From: Pectobacterium araliae
Lineage (GTDB): Bacteria > Pseudomonadota > Gammaproteobacteria > Enterobacterales > Enterobacteriaceae
DNA length: 64,000 bases
Direction of reading: 5' to 3'
NCBI RefSeq assembly: GCF_037076465.1
Contig: NZ_AP028908.1
Coordinates: forward strand, 620,001 to 684,000
Below are positions 23,628-32,547 of this stretch, piece by piece. Position 1 is the stretch's first letter. Every line of letters begins with the position of its first letter. Under the pieces are notes generated by a model. That model saw only the letters and a program-made list of their open reading frames with translations, ran no database searches and had not been told where the DNA came from. The position numbers and the translations under genes are program-made.

Positions 23628-25208
23628 TTACTGCTCGCCGCTGGGGGCTGAAGCCACGCGGTTGCGGCCTTCCTGTTTAGCCTGATATAGGGCTTCATCC
23701 GCAAGCTTGAACGTTCGCTCGATCGACATATCGCTGGTGCCCGGTTCCCACAGGGCAACACCTAATGAGATGGTGATATTGCCCACGACAGGTATGGTGG
23801 ATTCCTGCGTGCGTTGGCGTAATCGTTCAGCAATATTGAGAGCCTCATTCTGACTGGTTTCGGGCAGCAGTATCAGGAATTCCTCACCGCCGCTGCGGCA
23901 CAGAATGTCAGCATCGCGCGAGCTGGTGCGAATAAGCTGTGATAGATAGCGAATGACGGTATCCCCTACGTCGTGGCCGTGGGTGTCATTGATGCGTTTG
24001 AAGCGGTCAATATCAAGCGCGATGACCGCAAAACTTTTTTGTCCCATCTGCCAGTAGCGGAGAACGCTATCCAACCCGCGGCGATTGAGCAGTTCGGTCA
24101 TCGGGTCTGAGTGTGCCTCGGAGCGTAACTTACCAATTTTGCGCTGCAATAAATCGATACCCAGCAACATTGCCTGCTTGAGTTGAGAGGCTTCAAAATA
24201 CCAGGAGTGGATGTTTCTGATATCGTCGGAAACGTCCGTCGCATCCATCTTATTGGCGCTGCGTGCCAGTAGCCAGAGAGGCTGCGCGATGAGCCGAGCC
24301 AGCAGCCAGACGCACAAGATCGTGAGTAGCGCGAGAGGAAGCGTGTGACGCAGAACGTTCAGCATCAGCCCATCCAGTGGTTTCAGCGTGGTACCCGTTG
24401 GGCGAAGCGCCACAATCTCCCATTGTGAGGTAGATTCCACGGCGTAACCTGCTAACATTTTTTCGCCCAGATAGTTAACCATATGCTGGCTACCATTATC
24501 TTCGCGCTGCGCATCGATCTTCAGATCGTTGGTTTCTACTTTACCAATACGCTCCATATCGCGGTGATACAGCATCCTTCTGCTTTTATCGGTGACATAA
24601 ATATAAGAGCCGTCACGGTAATAGTGTTTATCTAGTAGCGTATTAAGAACGCTGGGCTGCTTAAGATAGATCGATCCACCGATAAACCCTTTGTAACGTC
24701 CATCCCGTGTGAAGATCGGCGTCGATATCAGCACAATAAAGTTATCGGCGGCAGACATATAGGGCTGGCTGATGAGGGGCCGTTTTTCTTTCAAGGCGTC
24801 GAGTGCGCCATCTGTTGTCAGGTTTCTCCCGATTAATTGGAACGTATCGGGTGACGTGGCTCTGACGATACCTTTTTCATCGGCAATGACGACAGAATTG
24901 AAGTTGCTGGTCTGTAGCCGCAGGCGGTCAGCTTCTTTTAGCAGGCTGGTCTTGTCATCCATCTGGGAGGCAACGATGTTTGCGCTGTAGGCTAACTGCT
25001 GCTGAGATTCTTTAAAGAAAGTGTGGGTCATTGCCGCGAGTTTGGCGGCGTAGACGCGATTGGCTTCCAGTGTGTTATCAATCAGAAGCTCTCGCTGGAC
25101 GCGATAGCTGGCATAAAAGCCGTTCGCCAGCGTCACTAATGCGCTTGCCACTGCCAGTAATAGGATAAGACGTCGTAATCCGAAATGATTGAGTAGTTTA
25201 AAAAACAT
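23628..25208 (-). CDS. Membrane diguanylate cyclase with extracytoplasmic Cache-type sensor
   Basis: Predicted to make cyclic di-GMP in response to a periplasmic signal. Starting at ATG 25208 gives 526 residues; the frame is open 27 codons upstream, but those lack a membrane-protein start. The domain order is a TM helix (about residues 11-31), a periplasmic dCache-like sensor (about 35-275, with GSYIYVTDKSRRMLYH), a second TM (about 285-307), a short linker and a GGDEF domain. The active site is intact (SGGEEF), and an RxxD inhibitory I-site (RDAD) lies five residues before it, so product inhibition is expected. It lies between polB and yabI, which are separated by ara genes in E. coli. The ligand is unknown. 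Confidence 0.9.
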   Translation of the reverse strand: MFFKLLNHFGLRRLILLLAVASALVTLANGFYASYRVQRELLIDNTLEANRVYAAKLAAMTHTFFKESQQQLAYSANIVASQMDDKTSLLKEADRLRLQTSNFNSVVIADEKGIVRATSPDTFQLIGRNLTTDGALDALKEKRPLISQPYMSAADNFIVLISTPIFTRDGRYKGFIGGSIYLKQPSVLNTLLDKHYYRDGSYIYVTDKSRRMLYHRDMERIGKVETNDLKIDAQREDNGSQHMVNYLGEKMLAGYAVESTSQWEIVALRPTGTTLKPLDGLMLNVLRHTLPLALLTILCVWLLARLIAQPLWLLARSANKMDATDVSDDIRNIHSWYFEASQLKQAMLLGIDLLQRKIGKLRSEAHSDPMTELLNRRGLDSVLRYWQMGQKSFAVIALDIDRFKRINDTHGHDVGDTVIRYLSQLIRTSSRDADILCRSGGEEFLILLPETSQNEALNIAERLRQRTQESTIPVVGNITISLGVALWEPGTSDMSIERTFKLADEALYQAKQEGRNRVASAPSGEQ

Positions 25209-25355
25209 AGTGGCAGTGCGGCACAGTGGTAAAAAATGACCGCTATCATAAGTGTTGATGCCTGTCGGTGCAAAAGAATTGACCAGCAATCAGGAGTTGA
25301 CGGCTTCTGCTATGATCCAGACAATCTTTGTTTTTATAAAGAACGGGTAGGTTTC

Positions 25356-26126
25356 ATGGAAGCGTGGCTGGATCATCTGGTTACCCAATCACTCGCGTAT
25401 TCACTGATCGCCGTCATGCTGGTTGCTTTTCTGGAGTCGTTGGCTCTGGTGGGGCTGTTGTTGCCAGGCACGGTGATGATGGCGACCCTGGGGGCGCTGA
25501 TTGGCAGCGGACAAATGGGGCTATACCCAGCGTGGGCGGCTGGGATTATCGGTTGTCTGCTAGGAGACTGGATTTCCTATTTTATTGGTATACGTTTTAA
25601 GGCACCGTTGCATAACTGGTCTTTCCTGAAAAAATATCAGGTGTTACTGAATAAAACCGAATACGCCCTGTATCAACACCCAATGCCGACAATATTGATT
25701 GGGCGTTTTGTCGGCCCGACTCGTCCGCTTATTCCGATGGTGGCGGGGATGCTGGGGTTACCGCCTTATAAATTTGCTGTGCCGAATATCATCGGCTGCC
25801 TGCTGTGGCCTCCGGCCTATTTCTTACCCGGTATTCTGGCTGGGGTTGCGATTGATATTCCCGCTGGGACGAACAGTGCGGGCTTTAAGTGGTTATTACT
25901 GGCAACGGCCATCGTGGTATGGGTCGCAGGCTGGTTAAACTGGCGCTGGTGGCGCAGCGATAAGCGTAAACATCATGATTGGTTTAGCAGAAAGATGCCG
26001 CTCAGACGCCTGCGTTGGGTCGCACCCGTGATGTCCGTAGCGGCGGTTGCTTTGTCGATCGTACTGGTTCAGCACCCGCTGATGCCGGTTTACCGTCACC
26101 TGCTATGGCAGGTGTTAAACGGGTAA
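25356..26126 (+). CDS. yabI: DedA-family inner-membrane protein YabI
   Basis: A member of the DedA (SNARE-associated/VTT) family, now linked to undecaprenyl-phosphate or phospholipid translocation; the specific role of YabI is not settled. The 256-residue protein (E. coli 254) starts at ATG 25356, preceded by GGGTAGG. The frame is open further upstream, but that part is not conserved. It shows the DedA signatures LESLALVGLLLPGTVMM and GRFVGPTRPLIPMVAG with the conserved Arg and Pro residues, and about five hydrophobic segments. It is convergent with ilvN. Confidence 0.92.
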   Translation: MEAWLDHLVTQSLAYSLIAVMLVAFLESLALVGLLLPGTVMMATLGALIGSGQMGLYPAWAAGIIGCLLGDWISYFIGIRFKAPLHNWSFLKKYQVLLNKTEYALYQHPMPTILIGRFVGPTRPLIPMVAGMLGLPPYKFAVPNIIGCLLWPPAYFLPGILAGVAIDIPAGTNSAGFKWLLLATAIVVWVAGWLNWRWWRSDKRKHHDWFSRKMPLRRLRWVAPVMSVAAVALSIVLVQHPLMPVYRHLLWQVLNG

Positions 26127-26135
26127 GATTGGGCA

Positions 26136-26154
26136 GGCCGGGGAAGACCCGGCC
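26136..26154. terminator. GC-rich hairpin between yabI and ilvN
   Basis: GGCCGGG-GAAGA-CCCGGCC forms a perfect 7-bp hairpin in the 35-base gap between the convergent genes. There is no T-run, so it may protect mRNA ends or act as a weak bidirectional terminator. Confidence 0.4.
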
Positions 26155-26161
26155 ACGCCGT

Positions 26162-26461
26162 TTAACAGTAAAATTCGGCGACCTGCTCAAAAATACGCAT
26201 TTCTTCACCGTGACGACGAACCTGAAGGACATCCTCCAGTTTTTCTACCTGGCTGATCATTTGCTGTAGCCGCTGGTCATCTTTAACCAGTAGCCAAATC
26301 CGGCTTTCCTCACCGTTTGCCAGTGGCATACACAGAATGCCTTCTACGTTAAATGCCCGGCGGGCAAACAGACCGCAAACGTGTGACATCACGCCGGGGT
26401 GGTTGCGCACGGAGAGTTCTAGCGTGACCTGATTTGAAGTTGGCTGAGTTGACATAGTCAT
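26162..26461 (-). CDS. ilvN: Acetohydroxyacid synthase I regulatory (small) subunit
   Basis: A 99-residue regulatory subunit that activates IlvB and confers valine feedback inhibition. It is one ACT domain with the conserved [19 protein letters not shown] and [15 protein letters not shown], as in E. coli IlvN (96 aa). The short length without a C-terminal domain separates it from IlvH (163 aa), also in this window. The ATG overlaps the ilvB stop by one base (TAATG); a second ATG lies two codons later. It is the distal gene of ivbL-ilvBN. Confidence 0.95.
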   Translation of the reverse strand: MTMSTQPTSNQVTLELSVRNHPGVMSHVCGLFARRAFNVEGILCMPLANGEESRIWLLVKDDQRLQQMISQVEKLEDVLQVRRHGEEMRIFEQVAEFYC

Positions 26462-28125
26462 TAATCTCCGATCATATCGATGTTCGCGGCACCCGGTGGC
26501 ACGATGGGTAACACTTTTTCATTGGCGTCAATAAGTACGTGGATCAGTACAGGACCCGGCTGATTGAGCGCCTCTTGCAGGGCGGCCTGTGGATCGGCGG
26601 CGGCGTTCAGATCGCAGGTTGCAAAGCCGAAACCTGCGGCAATCGCGAGAAAATTGGTTCTGTAACGGTAATCGGCAGCAAAGATGCGCTTCTGGAAAAA
26701 CATATCCTGCTGCTGATGTACCAGACCCAGTGACTGGTTGTTCATCAGGACAATTTTTACGTTAAGCCCTTCTTCTGCTGCGGTCGCCATTTCCTGAATA
26801 TTCATCATCAGGCTGCCATCACCAGAGAAACACACCACGGTGCGATCGGGTTCAGCCAGCGCCGCGCCAATCGCCGCAGGCAGGCCAAAGCCCATCGTGC
26901 CAAACCCGCCGGATGTCAGCCACTGACGTGGGCGACGCAGCGGATAAGACTGTGCCACCCACATCTGGTGTTGGCCGACATCGGTCGTGATGATGGCATC
27001 ATCCGTCAGCGCCTGCGCCGTAGCCTGAACCAGACCATAATGGCTTAACGGATCGTCAGCATTCGGCATGTTGAACGGGAATTCCTGTTGCAGTCCACGG
27101 ACGGTGGCACGCCATACGTCACGCTGCTGCGGCGCAATATGCGGCAGCAACTGATCCAGTGCTTGCGCGACATCGGCATTGATCGCCACGTGTGGCTGGC
27201 GGATCTTACCCAGTTCGGCCGGATCGATATCGATGTGAATGATGCTGGCATTCGGGCAAAACTGTTCTGCTTTACCAATTGCGCGATCGTCAAAACGTGC
27301 CCCCAGCACAATTAACAAATCCGCTTGCTGTAAGATCAGATTGGTTGATCGTGCGGCGTGCATACCCAGCATACCCAGCGACAGGGGATGATCGACAGGC
27401 ATCGTACCCAGTGCCATCAGTGTCATGGTGGTTGGCAGGCTGGAACGTTCCGCCAGTTGAACCGCCTGTTCGTGCGCGACGCTGCTAATAATCCCGCCGC
27501 CGAGATAGAGCACCGGACTCTGAGCTGCGTTGATCATGGCCGCAGCACGCTCGATTTCCTGCTGGGTGATAGCGGGTGGCGTATCGAGAGGAAAGACGTC
27601 CGGCAATTCGCTCAGTTCAATGGTCGCATTCTGAATATCTTTTGGAATATCGATCCACACAGGGCCGGGACGACCCGACTGCGCGATGCGAAACGCTTCT
27701 GGGATCACGCGCGGCAGTTCGGTGATGTCACGCACCAGATAATTATGCTTAGTGACGGGGATAGAGATGCCGTAGGTGTCGACTTCCTGAAACGCATCGG
27801 TGCCGATCATACTGGAAGGTACCTGACCGGTGATGCACACCAGCGGGATTGAATCCAGTTTGGCATCGGCAATGGCGGTGATCAGATTCGTCGCTCCCGG
27901 GCCGCTGGAGGCCATACAAACGGCGGCTTGCCCGCTGGCGCGCGCCATGCCTTGTGCCATAAACCCCGCGCCTTGTTCGTGGCGTGCCAGAACGTGGCGA
28001 ATCGTTTTACTTTGACCCAGTGCATCATATAACGGCAGAGCTGCGCCGCCGGGAATACCCGCTACGGTGGTGATGCCCTGCTGTTCGAGCAGCCGAACAA
28101 TCAACTGAGCGCCTGTATAACGCAT
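26461..28125 (-). CDS. ilvB: Acetohydroxyacid synthase I catalytic (large) subunit
   Basis: A ThDP- and FAD-dependent enzyme forming acetolactate or acetohydroxybutyrate for valine, leucine and isoleucine. I chose ATG 28125 (MRYTGAQ) because AAGGA lies 7 bases upstream; an ATG at 28140 is also in frame. The 554-residue protein has the ThDP-activating Glu in [11 protein letters not shown], the central FAD-type domain with [13 protein letters not shown], and the ThDP motif [15 protein letters not shown] to LMNN. Its sequence matches IlvB rather than IlvI. It is preceded by a valine-rich leader peptide and an attenuator. In E. coli ilvBN lies elsewhere (near 83 min), so this location is specific to this lineage. 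Confidence 0.96.
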   Translation of the reverse strand: MRYTGAQLIVRLLEQQGITTVAGIPGGAALPLYDALGQSKTIRHVLARHEQGAGFMAQGMARASGQAAVCMASSGPGATNLITAIADAKLDSIPLVCITGQVPSSMIGTDAFQEVDTYGISIPVTKHNYLVRDITELPRVIPEAFRIAQSGRPGPVWIDIPKDIQNATIELSELPDVFPLDTPPAITQQEIERAAAMINAAQSPVLYLGGGIISSVAHEQAVQLAERSSLPTTMTLMALGTMPVDHPLSLGMLGMHAARSTNLILQQADLLIVLGARFDDRAIGKAEQFCPNASIIHIDIDPAELGKIRQPHVAINADVAQALDQLLPHIAPQQRDVWRATVRGLQQEFPFNMPNADDPLSHYGLVQATAQALTDDAIITTDVGQHQMWVAQSYPLRRPRQWLTSGGFGTMGFGLPAAIGAALAEPDRTVVCFSGDGSLMMNIQEMATAAEEGLNVKIVLMNNQSLGLVHQQQDMFFQKRIFAADYRYRTNFLAIAAGFGFATCDLNAAADPQAALQEALNQPGPVLIHVLIDANEKVLPIVPPGAANIDMIGD

Positions 28126-28181
28126 GTTTACATCCTTCATCAGAGCCGGTGCAGTGTCGGAGCGGGGAGGGGAGAAACAAG

Positions 28182-28212
28182 AAACCCCGCTCGGCTGGCG
28201 CCGGCGGGGTTT
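28182..28212 (-). terminator. ilvBN attenuator terminator
   Basis: On the minus strand, AAACCCCGC pairs with GCGGGGTTT around a GC-rich loop and is followed by CTTGTTTCTC. It lies between ivbL and ilvB, where an attenuator is expected. Confidence 0.8.
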
Positions 28213-28235
28213 GAGAATCTTCGATTCGGAACCCG

Positions 28236-28343
28236 TTACGGCGCGCTGCCGACGACGACCACGACGACCACGCGCACGACGACGACCGCGTCAACATGCG
28301 CGGTGTGTAGTAGTGCTGAAGTGGAAGAAGAGTAGTGCGTCAC
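28236..28343 (-). CDS. ivbL: ilvBN operon leader peptide
   Basis: A 35-codon leader read on the minus strand from a GTG start (AGGA Shine-Dalgarno 5 bases upstream) to a TAA. The product begins MTHYSSSTSALLHT and ends with four Val, one Arg, seven Val and GSAP. E. coli IvbL has the same design (VVVVRVVVVV near the end, then GNAP). Ribosome stalling at the 11 valine codons when valyl-tRNA is short would block the downstream terminator and let ilvBN be transcribed. The GTG start is unusual, and no in-frame ATG is available. Confidence 0.88.
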   Translation of the reverse strand: MTHYSSSTSALLHTAHVDAVVVVRVVVVVVVGSAP

Positions 28344-28615
28344 GGGAATCCTATTTATGTTCGAGTTATTTATGGTTGAGTGTTGTGTTCGAATGAATAA
28401 TCAATCGTCAATTCATATAAGCACAGCAGTACAAAAAGACACAATACCCACAAGGAATAAAAACTGAATATGTCGAATTGGTCACAGTATATTGAAAATT
28501 TCACCGCTTGATTTTTCGCCGTATAACCGAGAGAAGCGTGATTACTTTCACAATTGGAACAGGGTTTCAATGTTATAAATTACAAAATAATCATTGGGAT
28601 AGTGGGTGGTGACAA
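28344..28615. promoter_or_regulatory. Divergent promoter region between ivbL-ilvBN and the GH43 gene
   Basis: This 272-base AT-rich interval separates two divergent transcription units and should contain both promoters. I see no gene in it, and I could not assign specific operators with confidence. Confidence 0.5.
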
Positions 28616-30238
28616 ATGGGTGTTTCCCGAGTGGTAGGGAAAGGTGTATTGAGCGGTATCTTACTGATGGCAATGGGTATTGGCCAGGCGATAGCGTGTC
28701 AGGCTGGCCCTGCCAACGAATGGATGCGGGGTATTGAACAGCAGCGTCAGGCGGATTTGGGCAATGGCTGTTATCTCAATCCAATTATTGCGGGCGATCA
28801 CCCCGATCCCACCCTTATCAAGGATGGCGCTGATTACTACATGACGTTTTCGTCCTTTGACGACATCCCCGGACTGCTGATTTGGCACTCGCGCGATTTA
28901 GTGAACTGGGAACCACTAAGCCCGGCGATCACGACGCCCGTTGATGCCATCTGGGCACCGGATTTGGTGAAGCATAACGACAAATACTTCATCTACTTCA
29001 CTACAAACCGGATTATTGACGCCAAAGGGACGAAAAAGAAAACGCTGTATGTGATCACTGCTGATGATATTCATGGCCCGTGGACGCCGCCGAAAGATAT
29101 CGGTTTGAAAAATCCGGCCAGCGATCCCGGTCATGTGGTAGGAGAAGATGGTAAGCGTTACATCTTTATGTCTGGCGGCAATCGCGTGCAGTTAACTGAT
29201 GACGGGCTGTCGACGGTCGGCGACATGGAAGTGGTCTATCAGGGATGGCAATATCCGGAAGAGTGGGATGTGGAAAGCTTCTCGCAGGAAGGGCCAAAAA
29301 TGCTGCGCCACGGTGATTACTTCTACATGGTGCTGGCGGAAGGTGGAACGGCTGGGCCGCCAACGGGACACATGGTGATTGCCGCCCGATCGAAATCGAT
29401 CAACGGACCGTGGGAAAACTCGCCGCATAACCCGATTATCCGCACACAGGATCGTTCAGAGAAATGGTGGTCGCGCGGGCATGCGACGCTGATCGAAGGG
29501 CCGGATAAAAACTGGTACATGGTGTACCACGGTTATGAAAACGGCTTTATGACACTGGGGCGGCAGGCGATGCTGGAGCCGATCGTCTGGGGTGATGATG
29601 GCTGGTTTACATCCGCTGGATTCGATACCGGCAAACCGATTCGCAAGCCGGAAGGCGGCGAGGCAGTGCCTCATGGCATCGGCTGGTCTGATAGCTTTAC
29701 CGACGAGAAATTTCCAGCCCGCTGGCATTTCTACCGCGCCAATGCAGAAGAGCTGAAGCGGGTCACGCTTAAAGACGGCAAGCTGCACCTGAAAGCAAAA
29801 GGCACGTCGCCGAAGGACAGCGCGCCGCTGACGATGATCCCCGGCGATCAGGCTTATCAGATTGAAGTCACGGCGAATTTTGCCCTAGGAGCGCAGGCCG
29901 GTTTACTGCTGTTCTATAACGCGAAGCTGTACGTTGGGCTGTCGTTTAATCAGGATGGCACCGTCATGCACCGCTATGGGCTGGAAAGGGCGGAGAAGAA
30001 ACTGCCGCATATCACGGGTAATGAGGTGCAAATTCGGATGAAAAACGATCGCCATATCGTGACGTTTTACACCCGCACCTCGGATCAGGGAGCGTGGGAG
30101 AAATATCCGGTGCAAATGGAAGTGTCCGGTTATCATCACAACGTCGCGTATGACTTTCTCAGTTTGCGGCCTGCCCTGTATGCTTCAGGCGAGGGCGCCG
30201 TCACGTTCAGCAACTTGCGCTATCAGGCTTTGCCTTAA
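28616..30238 (+). CDS. Secreted family 43 glycoside hydrolase
   Basis: Predicted to cleave arabinose- or xylose-containing plant polysaccharides or oligosaccharides. The 540-residue protein has an N-terminal signal sequence (residues 1 to about 28, hydrophobic GILLMAMGIGQAIA). A five-bladed beta-propeller catalytic domain follows. The GH43 residues are visible: base Asp in AGDHPDPTLI (about residue 62), pKa-modulating Asp in IWAPDL (about 117) and acid Glu in FSQEGPKM (about 224). A C-terminal concanavalin-like beta-sandwich domain (about 355-540) is typical of beta-xylosidase/arabinofuranosidase members. The exact substrate cannot be read. It is alone between ilvBN and thiQ, with no sugar transporter beside it. 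It could be an alpha-L-arabinofuranosidase, beta-xylosidase or arabinanase. Confidence 0.88.
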   Translation: MGVSRVVGKGVLSGILLMAMGIGQAIACQAGPANEWMRGIEQQRQADLGNGCYLNPIIAGDHPDPTLIKDGADYYMTFSSFDDIPGLLIWHSRDLVNWEPLSPAITTPVDAIWAPDLVKHNDKYFIYFTTNRIIDAKGTKKKTLYVITADDIHGPWTPPKDIGLKNPASDPGHVVGEDGKRYIFMSGGNRVQLTDDGLSTVGDMEVVYQGWQYPEEWDVESFSQEGPKMLRHGDYFYMVLAEGGTAGPPTGHMVIAARSKSINGPWENSPHNPIIRTQDRSEKWWSRGHATLIEGPDKNWYMVYHGYENGFMTLGRQAMLEPIVWGDDGWFTSAGFDTGKPIRKPEGGEAVPHGIGWSDSFTDEKFPARWHFYRANAEELKRVTLKDGKLHLKAKGTSPKDSAPLTMIPGDQAYQIEVTANFALGAQAGLLLFYNAKLYVGLSFNQDGTVMHRYGLERAEKKLPHITGNEVQIRMKNDRHIVTFYTRTSDQGAWEKYPVQMEVSGYHHNVAYDFLSLRPALYASGEGAVTFSNLRYQALP

Positions 30239-30242
30239 TTCT

Positions 30243-30953
30243 TCAATCCGAAGACGGACGTGAAATTCCCAGGATGGTGGACGCTTCGGCGCTGCCATCC
30301 TGTAGCGCCTGAGTCGATCCATCATAATAAATTTGTCCGTCCACGATCAGCACCGTGCGCTTTGCGATCCGCATGGCGTCATCCAGATTGTGCGACACCA
30401 TCAACAGCGTGAACTCACGCTCCTGACACACGCTTTCAACCAGATCGAGCATCTCCTGACGCAGCGCCGGATCGAGAGCCGAGAACGGTTCATCTAGCAG
30501 CAAAATGGGCTGATGACGCACCAGACAGCGTGCCAATGCCGCGCGCTGGCGCTGCCCGCCGGAAACCTGCGAGGGCAGACGATCCAGCAGATCCGCCAAA
30601 CCCACCCGATCGGCGATCTGCTGTAGCGTTTCACGCTGTGCGGTACTGAGCCGCAGGCCGGGGTGCAGCCCCAGCGCGATGTTCTGCCCAATCGTCAGGT
30701 GAGGGAACAGATTATTTTCCTGAAACAGAATCGAAACTGGTCGTTTAGCCGGAGGCGTCTCGCGGTGAGATTCGCCGTTCAGTCGTAATTCCCCGCTGTC
30801 AGCCATCAGGAAGCCCGCAACCAGATTCAGCAGCGTGCTTTTCCCCGCACCGCTGGGGCCGAGGATGGTGATGCGCTCGCCCGGTTTGACGTGAAAATCA
30901 AAACGCATGGGCAAGTGTTGATAAAAGTAGGTCAATTTCTCAAGCGCGATCAT
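30243..30953 (-). CDS. thiQ: Thiamine ABC transporter ATP-binding protein
   Basis: The ATPase of the ThiBPQ importer for thiamine and thiamine phosphates. Starting at ATG 30953 gives 236 residues (E. coli 232), beginning [11 protein letters not shown]. It shows Walker [10 protein letters not shown] (about residues 33-41), the Q-loop, signature [11 protein letters not shown] (about 130) and Walker [13 protein letters not shown]. It overlaps the end of thiP by 14 bases, so translation is coupled. It is the last gene of the riboswitch-controlled operon and nearly abuts the GH43 gene (4 bases apart, convergent). Confidence 0.95.
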   Translation of the reverse strand: MIALEKLTYFYQHLPMRFDFHVKPGERITILGPSGAGKSTLLNLVAGFLMADSGELRLNGESHRETPPAKRPVSILFQENNLFPHLTIGQNIALGLHPGLRLSTAQRETLQQIADRVGLADLLDRLPSQVSGGQRQRAALARCLVRHQPILLLDEPFSALDPALRQEMLDLVESVCQEREFTLLMVSHNLDDAMRIAKRTVLIVDGQIYYDGSTQALQDGSAEASTILGISRPSSD

Positions 30954-32547
30954 GACGGCCTGCCAGTTTCTCAATCAGGGTAAATAATATAAAGCACAGC
31001 AGCATCAACAACAGCGCTGTGACTGCGCCGTCGGCGCTGCGATAGGAACCGATTTGCTGGTACAGATAGAACGGCAGCGTGCGGAACTGCTCATTGCCGA
31101 ATAGCGCGATGACGCCGAAATCACCAATCGACAGCACGCAGGCAAAAGCCAACGCCTGCGCGAGCGGTTGTTTCAGCGCGGCGAGTTCGATCAGCCTTAG
31201 CCGCTGCCAGCCGTGAATATCCAGCGACGTACAGAGTCGGTTATAGCGCTCGGCAACGTCCAGCATTGGGTTTTCCAACACTTTGATCGCATACGGAATG
31301 GCCATCAGCGCGTTGGTGAACACCACCAGTGCGTAAGGGGATTGCGGTAGCCCGATGCTGTTATTCAGCAGCAGGAAAAAGCCGGTTGCCAGCACAATGC
31401 CCGGCATGGCGAGGATGAGCATACCGCTCAGGTTCATCAACTGCCCGAACAGTGGCTTTTGGCGTAGCTTGAGCTCGCGACTGCTCCAGAGCAGCATCAT
31501 GGTTAGCACCAGACACAGGAGTCCCGCGCCTAAGGCAATGCGCAGTGAGGTAAACAGCGTTTGCCAGAGCACAGGTTGTTGCAGGACGGAAACCAATGAG
31601 CGGTTCACACCATCGACCACCACGGCCAGCAAAGGAGGCACGACCAGCAGCAACAGCGCACCAATCAGCAGGCCGTCGGTGAGGCGGCTTAAGGCGCTAT
31701 CCTGCGGGTTACGCCAGGCAAGCTGCTGTGTGCTGCCAACGGGCAGAATCCGTCCCAGCCGCTGGCTCAGCAGCACCAAACCGAGACAGCAGACCATCTG
31801 AATTAACGCCAGCAGTGCCGCGCGCCCCGGATCGTAATCAAAGCTTAATGCCTGATAAATAGCCAGCTCAATGGTGGTCGCCTGCGGGCCACCGCCCAGC
31901 GACAGCACCGTGGCAAAACTGGCAAAGCAGAGCATAAAAATCAATGCGCCAGTGGGTAAAATCTGCCTGCGCAGGGCGGGCCATTCCAACAAACGGAAAT
32001 GCTGCCAGCTGTTCATACCCAGATTGGCGGCTAGCTGGCGCTGCTCGGTGGCAATACCTTCTAAGGATTGCAATAGCAGTCGGGTTGCCAGCGGCAGATT
32101 GAAGAACACATGCGCCAGCAAAATTCCCTGCAACCCATAGGGCGAAAACGTGTATTTCAGGTCAAACCAGCCCAGCGCAGAGGCCAGCCAGCCTTGTCTG
32201 CCATAAACGCTGAGCAGGCCAAAAACGGCTACCAATACGGGCAGCACCAGCGTCATCGCGCACAGGCGCAACAGCCAGCGATGGCCGGGAAAGCGCCGTC
32301 GATACAGCGCTCTGGCAAGGAAAATGGCTGGAGCGGTAGAAAACAGCGCAGAGAGAAAGGCCTGCCAGAAGGTAAACCGAATGACATGCCAGAGATAGCT
32401 GTCATGCCATAGCGTGCGCCACTGGCTTTCGGGCGCCTGTATCCACAGTGCGCCGAAAGCCAGTACGGCAACGGAAATTAACAGCGTGGTGGCCAGCAGC
32501 CCCGGCCACAGACGTCCGCCGATTAGTGGCTGACGGCGCGTTGCCAT
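30940..32547 (-). CDS. thiP: Thiamine ABC transporter permease
   Basis: A fused two-domain inner-membrane permease. The ATG at 32547 gives 535 residues beginning [11 protein letters not shown], like E. coli ThiP (536). About 12 hydrophobic segments fall in two homologous halves. Each half has an EAA-type loop for ThiQ contact (near residues 178-200, [15 protein letters not shown], and 455-475). It overlaps thiB upstream by 25 bases and thiQ downstream by 14 bases. Confidence 0.95.
   Translation of the reverse strand: MATRRQPLIGGRLWPGLLATTLLISVAVLAFGALWIQAPESQWRTLWHDSYLWHVIRFTFWQAFLSALFSTAPAIFLARALYRRRFPGHRWLLRLCAMTLVLPVLVAVFGLLSVYGRQGWLASALGWFDLKYTFSPYGLQGILLAHVFFNLPLATRLLLQSLEGIATEQRQLAANLGMNSWQHFRLLEWPALRRQILPTGALIFMLCFASFATVLSLGGGPQATTIELAIYQALSFDYDPGRAALLALIQMVCCLGLVLLSQRLGRILPVGSTQQLAWRNPQDSALSRLTDGLLIGALLLLVVPPLLAVVVDGVNRSLVSVLQQPVLWQTLFTSLRIALGAGLLCLVLTMMLLWSSRELKLRQKPLFGQLMNLSGMLILAMPGIVLATGFFLLLNNSIGLPQSPYALVVFTNALMAIPYAIKVLENPMLDVAERYNRLCTSLDIHGWQRLRLIELAALKQPLAQALAFACVLSIGDFGVIALFGNEQFRTLPFYLYQQIGSYRSADGAVTALLLMLLCFILFTLIEKLAGRHDRA

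Noticed and set aside
28025..28297. Ser/Arg-rich minus-strand ORF overlapping ivbL and ilvB
   Set aside because: It is an alternative frame across the valine-codon repeat; the IvbL frame matches the known leader design.
28124..28396. 90-residue plus-strand Arg-rich ORF
   Set aside because: It is antisense to the ilvBN attenuator and ivbL; its Arg-rich character comes from the repeated GAC/GTC leader codons.
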